DNA of 6,891 nucleotides from contig DVLP01000127.1 of the NCBI GenBank assembly GCA_018715445.1, forward strand, positions 1 to 6,891. Reading direction: 5' to 3'. Below the pieces are notes generated by a model. It was not told where the DNA came from and made no database searches. It saw nothing but the letters and a program-made list of their open reading frames with translations. Below are positions 1 to 5,181 of this stretch, piece after piece. The DNA is from Candidatus Avipropionibacterium avicola (GTDB lineage: Bacteria > Actinomycetota > Actinomycetes > Propionibacteriales > Propionibacteriaceae). A program made the position numbers and the translations under genes. How positions within the stretch are numbered: position 1 is the stretch's first letter; each line of letters opens with the position of its first letter.

Positions 1-2
1 GC

Positions 3-758
3 ATCACCCTGGCGGCGGCTCCGGTCAGCCTGATGGCGGCCGACAACCCGTACAAGGAAGACGGCTCCATCGTGAACCTCGGCTCGCACAACGAGCCTGA
101 CCTCGAGGCCGTCGTCGCCGTCGACCCCGACCTGATCATCAACGGGCAGCGCTTCTCGCAGTACCGCGACGACTTCGTCACCCTGGCCCCTGACGCTGCG
201 ATCGTCGAGCTGGACCCCCGCGACGGCGAGGCCTTCGAGGGCGAGCTGAAGCGCCAGATCGAGGTCCTCGGCACCATCTTCGGCAGGGACGACGACGCCA
301 GCGCCCTGATCGACGACTTCGACGCCAGCGTCAAGGCGGTCAAGGATGCCTACGATCCCTCCCTCACGGTGATGACCGTCATCACCGCCGGTGGCGAGAT
401 CAACTTCTCCGCCCCGAGCACCGGGCGCACCCTGGGCCCGGTGTACGACATGCTCGGCCTGACCCCGGCCCTGGAGGCCGACGGCTCCGGCGACCACACC
501 GGTGACGACATCTCGGTCGAGGCCATTGCCGCCTCCGACCCGGGCCTGATCCTGGTGATGGACCGCGACGCGGCTGTCTCGGCCAACTCCGGTGAGGAGT
601 ACACCCCTGCCAACGAGCTGATCGCCGACTCCGAGGCGCTGCAGAACGTGGCAGCGGTCAAGGAGGGCAAGATCGTCTACATGCCGCAGTACACCTACGT
701 GAACGAGGGCATCCAGACCTACACCACCTTCTTCAACCAGATCGCCGAGGCGCTCTGA
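3..758 (+). CDS. Siderophore ABC transporter substrate-binding protein, FatB/CeuE/YclQ type (5' partial)
   Basis: This is the C-terminal part of an extracytoplasmic binding protein that captures a ferric siderophore and delivers it to the FecCD permease pair encoded downstream. The frame is open to the left edge. The first complete codon is at position 3, giving 251 residues, so the signal peptide, lipobox and start of the N-terminal lobe are missing. The ATG at 33 is internal and has no convincing ribosome binding site. Visible family features are the segment NLGSHNEPDLEAV followed by DPDLII (the 'EPDxE...PDLII' strand-helix of periplasmic-binding-protein-like II proteins of this class). Later come ISVEAIAASDPGLILVMDRDAAV and a final KEGKIVY segment, all as in FatB/CeuE proteins. 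These proteins bind catecholate or mixed catecholate siderophores such as petrobactin or enterobactin fragments; the actual ligand cannot be read from sequence. The stop lies 2 bp before the next gene, so they form one operon. Identification as a siderophore-binding protein is secure; ligand is unknown. Confidence 0.9.
   Translation: MTLAAAPVSLMAADNPYKEDGSIVNLGSHNEPDLEAVVAVDPDLIINGQRFSQYRDDFVTLAPDAAIVELDPRDGEAFEGELKRQIEVLGTIFGRDDDASALIDDFDASVKAVKDAYDPSLTVMTVITAGGEINFSAPSTGRTLGPVYDMLGLTPALEADGSGDHTGDDISVEAIAASDPGLILVMDRDAAVSANSGEEYTPANELIADSEALQNVAAVKEGKIVYMPQYTYVNEGIQTYTTFFNQIAEAL
747..750 (+). promoter_or_regulatory. Ribosome binding site for first permease (TTG start)
   Basis: GAGG lies 10 nt before the TTG at 761, inside the last codons of the binding-protein gene. 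It supports the TTG as the true start. No in-frame ATG occurs nearby, and starting at a later ATG would remove the first membrane segment. Confidence 0.55.
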
Positions 759-760
759 GC

Positions 761-1789
761 TTGACCGACACCACCGAGGCAGCACCGGTCAGTGCCGGCC
801 CGCCCGATCTGGGGCGGGCCGGTCGACCCCGTGCTGGCCAGGGGCGGTTGTTCACCTGGCCTCTCCTGCTCGGCGTCATCGGGACGGCCGCTCTGGTCGT
901 GACCTCGCTGTTCGTCGGGGTGTACGACATCTTCGGATCCGAGGACGGCGCCCAGATGTTCGCCATCACACGGATCCCGCGCACCCTGGCGCTGGTGCTG
1001 GCCGGGGCGGCGATGGCGATGTCGGGCCTGGTGATGCAGCAGCTCACCCAGAACCGGTTCGTCGAGCCGACCACCACCGGCACCACTGAGTGGGCCGGGC
1101 TCGGTCTGCTGCTGGTGATGATCGGGGCCCCTGATGCGTCCTTGCTGGTGAAGATGTCGGGTGCGGTGCTGACGGCCTTCCTCGGGACGATGGTGTTCTT
1201 CGTCTTCTTGACGCGGGTCACCCTGAAGTCCTCGATCATCGTGCCGATCGTCGGCATGATGCTCGGCGCGGTGGTCGGGGCGATCTCCAGCTTCGTCGCC
1301 CTGTCGACCAACATGCTCCAGAGCATGGGGATCTGGTTCCTCGGCTCCTTCACCTCGGTGTTGCGCGGCCAGTACGAGCCGCTGTGGATCGTCGGGTTCA
1401 TCGTGGTGGCCGTCTTCATCGCGGCCGATCGGTTCACCGTGGCCGGTCTGGGCCAGGACATCGCCACCAATGTCGGGCTCAACTACAACCGGGTCGTGCT
1501 GCTCGGCACCGGCCTGATCGCTGCGGCCACCGGCATCGTCACCGTCGTGGTCGGCAACCTGCCCTTCCTCGGCCTGATCGTGCCCAACATCATCTCGCTC
1601 TTCCGTGGTGACGACCTGCGCTCCAACCTGCCGTGGGTGTGCCTGCTCGGCATCAGCCTGGTCACCGTCTGCGACCTGATCGGACGGATCGTCGCCTGGC
1701 CCTTCGAGGTGCCGGTCGCGATCATCCTGTCGGTCGTCGGTGCTGTGGTGTTCATCCTGGCGTTGATGAGGCAGCGTCGTCGTGGCTGA
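761..1789 (+). CDS. Iron-siderophore ABC transporter permease, FecCD family, FatD/YclN/CeuB type
   Basis: This 342-residue inner-membrane subunit forms half of the translocation channel for a ferric siderophore, paired with the permease encoded directly downstream. It has a cytoplasmic N-terminal tail of about 30 residues, then hydrophobic segments at roughly 32-55, 75-95, 110-130, 135-151, 157-181, 206-222, 245-265, 292-312 and 318-336. Family landmarks are RIPRTLALVLAGAAMAMSG (71-89), QNRFVEPTTTGTTEWAGLG (97-115) and the loop NLPFLGLIVPNIISLFRGDD (266-285), which corresponds to the ATPase-coupling region. In many FecCD permeases this loop reads VPH; the Asn here is typical of the FatD branch. 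The start is TTG, 2 bp after the previous stop, with a GAGG site upstream. The 3' end overlaps the next gene by 8 bp, which suggests translational coupling. Length is normal for the family, with no sign of damage. Confidence 0.93.
   Translation: MTDTTEAAPVSAGPPDLGRAGRPRAGQGRLFTWPLLLGVIGTAALVVTSLFVGVYDIFGSEDGAQMFAITRIPRTLALVLAGAAMAMSGLVMQQLTQNRFVEPTTTGTTEWAGLGLLLVMIGAPDASLLVKMSGAVLTAFLGTMVFFVFLTRVTLKSSIIVPIVGMMLGAVVGAISSFVALSTNMLQSMGIWFLGSFTSVLRGQYEPLWIVGFIVVAVFIAADRFTVAGLGQDIATNVGLNYNRVVLLGTGLIAAATGIVTVVVGNLPFLGLIVPNIISLFRGDDLRSNLPWVCLLGISLVTVCDLIGRIVAWPFEVPVAIILSVVGAVVFILALMRQRRRG
1768..1771 (+). promoter_or_regulatory. Ribosome binding site for second permease (GTG start)
   Basis: GAGG is located 10 nt before the GTG at 1782, within the last codons of the first permease gene. 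It supports that GTG as the start and the resulting 8-bp gene overlap. Confidence 0.5.
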
Positions 1790-2855
1790 GCAGACCGTCA
1801 CCGCCCCCGATGCCACCGCACCCACCCCGGGCGACGGTGGGGTACGGGTGACGCCGCGGACCACCGGACCCTGGGCCACCCCGCGAGGGCGTCGACGCTA
1901 CTTCCTGGTGCTGGGGTCCCTGGCCGGGCTGGCCCTGCTGATCGCGTACGGACTGCTGGCCTGGCAGAACCCGTTGCCGGTGGGCAGCGCCGGGTTCTGG
2001 CGGATCGCCAAGCTGCGCGCCACCAGCCTGGTGATCATCATCGTCGTCGCCTTCTGTCAGGCCACGGCCACGGTCGCCTTCCACACCGTCACCAACAACC
2101 GGATCATCACCCCGTCGATCATGGGCTTCGAATCGCTCTACCGGGTGGTGCAGACCGGCGCGGTCTTCCTGTTCGGCATCGCCGGGGCGACCATGGTCCA
2201 AGGCCTGGGCCAGTTCATCGGTCAGGTCGCGGTGATGGTCGCCTTCTCCGCACTGCTGTACGGCTGGCTGTTGACCGGCAAGTACGCGAACCTGCACATC
2301 ATGTTGCTGGTCGGCATCATCCTCGGCGGCGGCCTGGGATCCCTGGCGACCTTCATGCAACGCATGCTCACCCCGACCGAGTTCGACGTGCTGACCGCGC
2401 GACTGATCGGCAGTATCTCCAATGCCGACGCCACCTACCTCGGCTTCTCCGTCCCCCTGGTCGCCGTCGCCGGTGGGCTGGTCTGGTTGGGCGCCCGTCG
2501 CCTCAACGTGGTCGCCCTGGGCCGTGAGGCGTCGGTGAACCTCGGTCTCGAGCACCGCCGCTACCTGATCGTCGTGCTGCTGCTGGTTTCGGTGCTGATG
2601 GCGGTCTCGACCTCACTGGTGGGTCCGATGACCTTCTTCGGCTTCCTGGTTGCGATGGTGTCGTACCAGCTCTCCGACACCCACGACCACCGCTTCACCT
2701 TCCCGATGGCCTGGCTCACCGGCATCGTGACCCTCGGCGGGGCGTACTTCGTGCTGAAGAACATCTTCTACGCCCAGGGCGCGGTCGGCATCATCATCGA
2801 GATCGTCGGTGGCACCTTCTTCCTCGTCTACGTCCTCAGAAAGGGTCGGCTGTGA
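1782..2855 (+). CDS. Iron-siderophore ABC transporter permease, FecCD family, FatC/YclO/CeuC type
   Basis: This is the second channel subunit of the siderophore importer, 357 residues long. A hydrophilic, Pro/Thr-rich cytoplasmic N-terminus of about 38 residues precedes the first membrane helix (about 40-60). Further hydrophobic stretches are at roughly 80-100, 122-140, 145-163, 170-190, 220-236, 260-280, 283-295, 308-325 and 333-350. Family landmarks are ATVAFHTVTNNRIITPSIMG (96-115), FESLYRVVQTGA (116-127), and GPMTFFGFLVAMVSYQL (281-297), which sits where VPH-type permeases carry their coupling loop. These mark the FatC branch and differ clearly from the FatD branch, so the two permeases form a heterodimer, not a recent duplication. 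It starts at GTG inside the previous gene and its TGA overlaps the GTG of the ATPase gene by 4 bp. Translational coupling through all four genes is likely. Confidence 0.93.
   Translation: MAEQTVTAPDATAPTPGDGGVRVTPRTTGPWATPRGRRRYFLVLGSLAGLALLIAYGLLAWQNPLPVGSAGFWRIAKLRATSLVIIIVVAFCQATATVAFHTVTNNRIITPSIMGFESLYRVVQTGAVFLFGIAGATMVQGLGQFIGQVAVMVAFSALLYGWLLTGKYANLHIMLLVGIILGGGLGSLATFMQRMLTPTEFDVLTARLIGSISNADATYLGFSVPLVAVAGGLVWLGARRLNVVALGREASVNLGLEHRRYLIVVLLLVSVLMAVSTSLVGPMTFFGFLVAMVSYQLSDTHDHRFTFPMAWLTGIVTLGGAYFVLKNIFYAQGAVGIIIEIVGGTFFLVYVLRKGRL
2841..2845 (+). promoter_or_regulatory. Ribosome binding site for ATPase gene (GTG start)
   Basis: AAGGG ends 6 nt before the GTG at 2852, within the preceding permease gene. 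It supports the GTGA stop-start overlap as the true start of the ATPase. Confidence 0.5.
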
Positions 2856-3607
2856 TCGGACTGACATCGGTGGCCAAGAGCTACAGCTCCGAGGTCCGGA
2901 TCGGCCCGGTCGACCTGGAGATCCCGGTCGGCGGGGTGACCGCCCTGGTCGGACCCAACGGTGCCGGCAAGTCGACCCTGTTGACGATGGTCGGACGACT
3001 GCTCGGGATGGACTCGGGTGCCATCGAGATCGCTGGGTACGACATCAGCTCCACCCCGTCGAAGGACCTGGCCAGGATCGTGTCGATCCTGCGTCAGGAG
3101 AACCACTTCGTCACCCGGCTGACCGTGCGTCAGCTGGTGGGCTTCGGTCGGTTCCCGTACTCGGGTGGACGACTGACCCCGGCGGACGAGGAGCTGATCC
3201 GCAGTGCCATCGACTTCCTGGGGCTGCGTGATCTGGAGACCCGCTACCTCGATGAACTCTCCGGTGGTCAGCGTCAACGTGCCTATGTGGCGATGGTGCT
3301 CGCCCAGGACACCGAGTACCTGTTGCTCGACGAGCCACTCAACAACCTCGACATGCAGCATTCGGTGCAGATGATGAAACATTTGCGCCGGGCTGCCACC
3401 GAGCTGGGCCGTACCGTCGTCATCGTGTTGCACGACATCAACTTCGCCGGGCACTACGCCGACCACATCTGCGCCATGAAGGACGGGCGGGTCCAACACT
3501 TCGGGACGCCGGACGAGATCATGACCGGTGAGGTGCTGTCGTCGATCTTCGACACCCCGGTCGACGTGGTGGACGGACCCCGCGGCCGGCTGGCCGTGTA
3601 CTACTGA
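2852..3607 (+). CDS. Iron-siderophore ABC transporter ATP-binding protein, FecE/FatE/YclP type
   Basis: This 251-residue cytoplasmic ATPase powers ferric-siderophore import through the two upstream permeases. All nucleotide-binding motifs are intact: Walker A GPNGAGKST at 34-42, Q-loop Gln82 (ILRQENHF), signature LSGGQRQR at 136-143, Walker B YLLLDEP at 156-162, D-loop NNLD at 164-167, and switch His194 in VLHDIN. The QENHF after the Q-loop and the LNNLDMQH after Walker B are typical of the siderophore/haem/B12 importer subgroup of ABC ATPases. The start is GTG at 2852, overlapping the previous stop by 4 bp (GTGA). It is the last gene of the operon and ends 10 bp from the stop codon of mgtE, which is read from the opposite strand. 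Catalytic competence is well supported; substrate is inferred only from its neighbours. Confidence 0.95.
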   Translation: MIGLTSVAKSYSSEVRIGPVDLEIPVGGVTALVGPNGAGKSTLLTMVGRLLGMDSGAIEIAGYDISSTPSKDLARIVSILRQENHFVTRLTVRQLVGFGRFPYSGGRLTPADEELIRSAIDFLGLRDLETRYLDELSGGQRQRAYVAMVLAQDTEYLLLDEPLNNLDMQHSVQMMKHLRRAATELGRTVVIVLHDINFAGHYADHICAMKDGRVQHFGTPDEIMTGEVLSSIFDTPVDVVDGPRGRLAVYY

Positions 3608-3621
3608 GCCACTGGTCTCAG
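3604..3621. repeat. Small inverted repeat spanning the two convergent stop codons
   Basis: CTGAG (3604-3608) and CTCAG (3617-3621) can form a 5-bp stem with an 8-nt loop. Each arm carries one of the TGA stop codons of the converging genes. It is the only hairpin I found at the junction and there is no T-tract on either strand. It could be a weak bidirectional terminator or pause element, or just a consequence of facing TGA stops. Confidence 0.25.
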
Positions 3622-4979
3622 CCCAGGCCGAGCACCGTCCGGGCGATGAGGAAGTAGACGATCAGCCCGGACGCGTCGACGAATGTCGTGATGAACGGGT
3701 TGGAGAAGACGGCCGGGTCGACCTTGATCGCCCGGGCCGCCAACGGCATCGCCCCACCGACGGCCGCAGCCATCGTGCACACCCCCAGCAGGGTCAGCCC
3801 GATCACCAGACCGATGGACCAGGTGAAGACCAGACCGGTGATGGCAAAGCCGAGCAGGCCGAGGACCGCGCCGAGCGACACCCCGACCCGGACCTCCCGT
3901 CCGACCACCCGCAGCAGGTCAGCAGGACGGACGTCGCCCAGGGCCAGGGCGCGCGTCACGGTGGTGGCGGCCTGGTTGCCGGTGTTGCCACCGGTGCCGA
4001 TCAGCAGCGGGACGAACAGCGCCAGCACGGTCACCTGGGCCAGGGTCGCCTCGAACGCCGACAACACCTGCACGGTCAGGGTGGCCCCGACGGCCAGCAC
4101 GAGCAACCACACGATCCGTGAGCGGACGATCGTCAGGATCGGTGTGGTCAGGTACGGACGGCGCAAGGGCTCGGCACCACCCTGACGGGCCACGTCCTCA
4201 CTCTCGGCGAACTCCAGGATCCGTACGGCATCGTCGATCGTGAGCATCCCGACCAGCCGCGACTCGTGGTCGACGACCGGCAGGGCCAGCAGGCCGAGCT
4301 CGGCGCAGCGGCGGGCCGCCGACTCGGCATCCTCGACCGCCCCAGCGGTCCGGGCCGGCTGCATCAGATCCTCGATGAGGGCCTCGGGGTCGGCGCCGAC
4401 CAGGTCGCGGAGCTGCACCACACCGACCACGTGACGGCTGTGGTCCAGGACCGGGAGGACGTAGACCGTCTCGGCGTCGTCCAGCCGGGAGCGGATCCGC
4501 GTCATCGTCTCCTCGACGGTCAGGAAATGCCGTGTGGACACGAACTCCGGGGTCATCCGTCGCCCGACCGAGCCCTGGGGGTAGCCGAGGACCGCCGCGG
4601 TGAGCTGGCGTTCCCGCGGAGACAGGCCGCGCAGCAGTTTGGGGGCCAGGCTGGCCGGCAACTCGTCGAGCAGGGACACCCGGTCGTCGGGCTCCATCTC
4701 GGCGAACAGCGAGCTGACCTGGGCATCCTGCAGCGCATGGACCAGGTCGCCCTGGAGCTGGGGGTCGAGGCTCTCGAAGACCGCCAGCGCGGTGTCCTTG
4801 GGCAGCAGGCGGTAGACGACGGCGCGTTGCGGGGACGAGAGTCGTTCCAGGGCGGCGACGACATCGTTGGTGTCGACCCGGTTCAACAACTCCGACACGC
4901 GGGGCAGGTCGGTCGAGGCCAGGGCAGGGCCCAGGGCCTCGGCCAGCTCGGTGGACTGGTCGGTCTGTGCAGGGGTCAT
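3618..4979 (-). CDS. mgtE: Magnesium transporter MgtE
   Basis: MgtE is a homodimeric Mg2+ channel of the cytoplasmic membrane, gated by its own cytosolic Mg2+-sensing domains. The protein is 453 residues, close to the usual 450. Domains in order are an N-terminal helical MgtE_N domain (about 20-135), two CBS domains (about 141-200 and 205-260), a connecting helix, then five membrane helices (about 285-453). The conserved loop GTGGNTGNQAATT (328-340) is present. Asp435 in FVDASGLIVYF lies 18 residues from the C-terminus, the position of the pore-selectivity Asp (Asp432) in Thermus MgtE. I chose the ATG at 4979 because GAGGAG lies 8 nt upstream. The in-frame ATG at 5021 would add 14 residues but has no Shine-Dalgarno sequence. 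It follows the pabB-pabC fusion gene on the same strand across a 202-bp leader that may hold a regulatory peptide. The gene appears intact. Confidence 0.96.
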   Translation of the reverse strand: MTPAQTDQSTELAEALGPALASTDLPRVSELLNRVDTNDVVAALERLSSPQRAVVYRLLPKDTALAVFESLDPQLQGDLVHALQDAQVSSLFAEMEPDDRVSLLDELPASLAPKLLRGLSPRERQLTAAVLGYPQGSVGRRMTPEFVSTRHFLTVEETMTRIRSRLDDAETVYVLPVLDHSRHVVGVVQLRDLVGADPEALIEDLMQPARTAGAVEDAESAARRCAELGLLALPVVDHESRLVGMLTIDDAVRILEFAESEDVARQGGAEPLRRPYLTTPILTIVRSRIVWLLVLAVGATLTVQVLSAFEATLAQVTVLALFVPLLIGTGGNTGNQAATTVTRALALGDVRPADLLRVVGREVRVGVSLGAVLGLLGFAITGLVFTWSIGLVIGLTLLGVCTMAAAVGGAMPLAARAIKVDPAVFSNPFITTFVDASGLIVYFLIARTVLGLG

Positions 4980-4987
4980 GGTCAAAG

Positions 4988-4993
4988 CTCCTC
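4988..4993 (-). promoter_or_regulatory. mgtE ribosome binding site
   Basis: On the - strand GAGGAG is followed by 8 nt and then ATG at 4979. This is the best Shine-Dalgarno sequence in the window and fixes the mgtE start. It is also the 3' arm of a possible sequestering stem. Confidence 0.8.
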
Positions 4994-5044
4994 GCCGGTG
5001 GATGGTCTGCCAGGAAGGCATCGCACCGGTCGGCGGCCACGACG

Positions 5045-5054
5045 GGACCGGTCC
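5045..5054. repeat. 10-bp palindrome in the mgtE leader
   Basis: GGACCGGTCC is a perfect palindrome. Its core ACCGGT recurs at 5025-5030, so the two copies can also pair with each other. It may be part of leader RNA folding or, less likely, a protein-binding site. In DNA of this base composition, chance is a real alternative. Confidence 0.3.
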
Positions 5055-5077
5055 GCAGGCGATCGGCGAGCGGAGGG

Positions 5078-5146
5078 TCAGCGGCGTCGGACACGCGGAA
5101 CGGGTGCGGTGCCGGAGGGACTCGGACTGTTTCCGTCGTCAGGCAT
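5078..5146 (-). CDS. Putative proline-rich leader peptide upstream of mgtE (MgtL-like layout)
   Basis: This is a 22-codon ORF (ATG at 5146, TGA ending at 5078) in the gap between the pabB-pabC fusion gene and mgtE. GAGG lies 9 nt before the ATG. The peptide opens MPDD, has SPSPS at 7-11 and PVP at 15-17, and ends RVRRR. Prolines are at 2, 8, 10, 15 and 17. This order (acidic/proline start, alternating prolines, arginine cluster) parallels the 17-residue Salmonella MgtL leader, whose interrupted translation at low Mg2+ or low proline raises mgtA expression. The resemblance is one of layout and composition; the sequence is too short to prove homology. A GTG two codons upstream is in frame but only 3 nt from the GAGG, so ATG is preferred. 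The ORF could be a chance open frame in GC-rich DNA, but its good ribosome binding site, its position and its composition argue for a real leader. Confidence 0.45.
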   Translation of the reverse strand: MPDDGNSPSPSGTAPVPRVRRR

Positions 5147-5152
5147 CGACAC

Positions 5153-5159
5153 TCACCTC
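5153..5159 (-). promoter_or_regulatory. Ribosome binding site of the leader ORF
   Basis: GAGGTGA on the - strand, with its GAGG part 9 nt from the ATG at 5146, closely matches the anti-Shine-Dalgarno sequence. Its presence before a 22-codon ORF is the main evidence that the leader is translated. Confidence 0.5.
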
Positions 5160-5181
5160 ACTTCCGCGCTCGACAACCCTG

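Larger units (their letters stand above)
4988..5075 (-). promoter_or_regulatory. Candidate mgtE leader structure sequestering the ribosome binding site
   Basis: In the - strand RNA, CTC-CG-CTCGCCG (5075 to 5064) is complementary to CGGCGAG-GAG (4997 to 4988). This makes a 10-bp pairing interrupted by a 2-nt bulge. The 3' arm contains the whole mgtE Shine-Dalgarno sequence. The 5' arm begins 2 nt after the leader-ORF stop codon, so a ribosome resting on that stop would cover it. The 66-nt loop contains two self-complementary ACCGGT copies (5047-5052 and 5025-5030) that could form a competing hairpin. The pairing is visible in the sequence; its role in controlling mgtE translation is inference. 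Such complementarity can arise by chance in GC-rich DNA. Confidence 0.35.

Noticed and set aside
33..35. ATG at 33 as the start of the binding-protein gene
   Set aside because: The frame is open upstream to the window edge. A start here would lack a signal peptide and the first part of the N-terminal lobe, and no ribosome binding site precedes it.
719..1879. 386-codon open frame on the - strand opposite the first permease
   Set aside because: Its composition is low-complexity (His, Asp, Gln, Gly, Arg) and it lies fully antisense to a well-supported membrane protein. No domain or ribosome binding site supports it.
1752..2555. 267-codon open frame on the - strand opposite the second permease
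   Set aside because: It has the same antisense composition (Gln, Asp, Gly, His rich) and no motifs, while the + strand gene is certain.
4198..5094. 298-codon frame on the - strand overlapping mgtE in another frame
   Set aside because: It is rich in Pro, Arg and Gly, as expected of a shifted frame of a GC-rich gene. The mgtE frame carries all conserved residues.
4980..5181. M-box (ykoK) Mg2+ riboswitch upstream of mgtE
   Set aside because: The position is right and a GGTGAG occurs at 5152-5157, but the rest of the conserved M-box core (the GCTCCT and GCTGCC-type segments and the distal stem) is not recognisable. A covariance-model search of 4980-5230 on the - strand would settle it.
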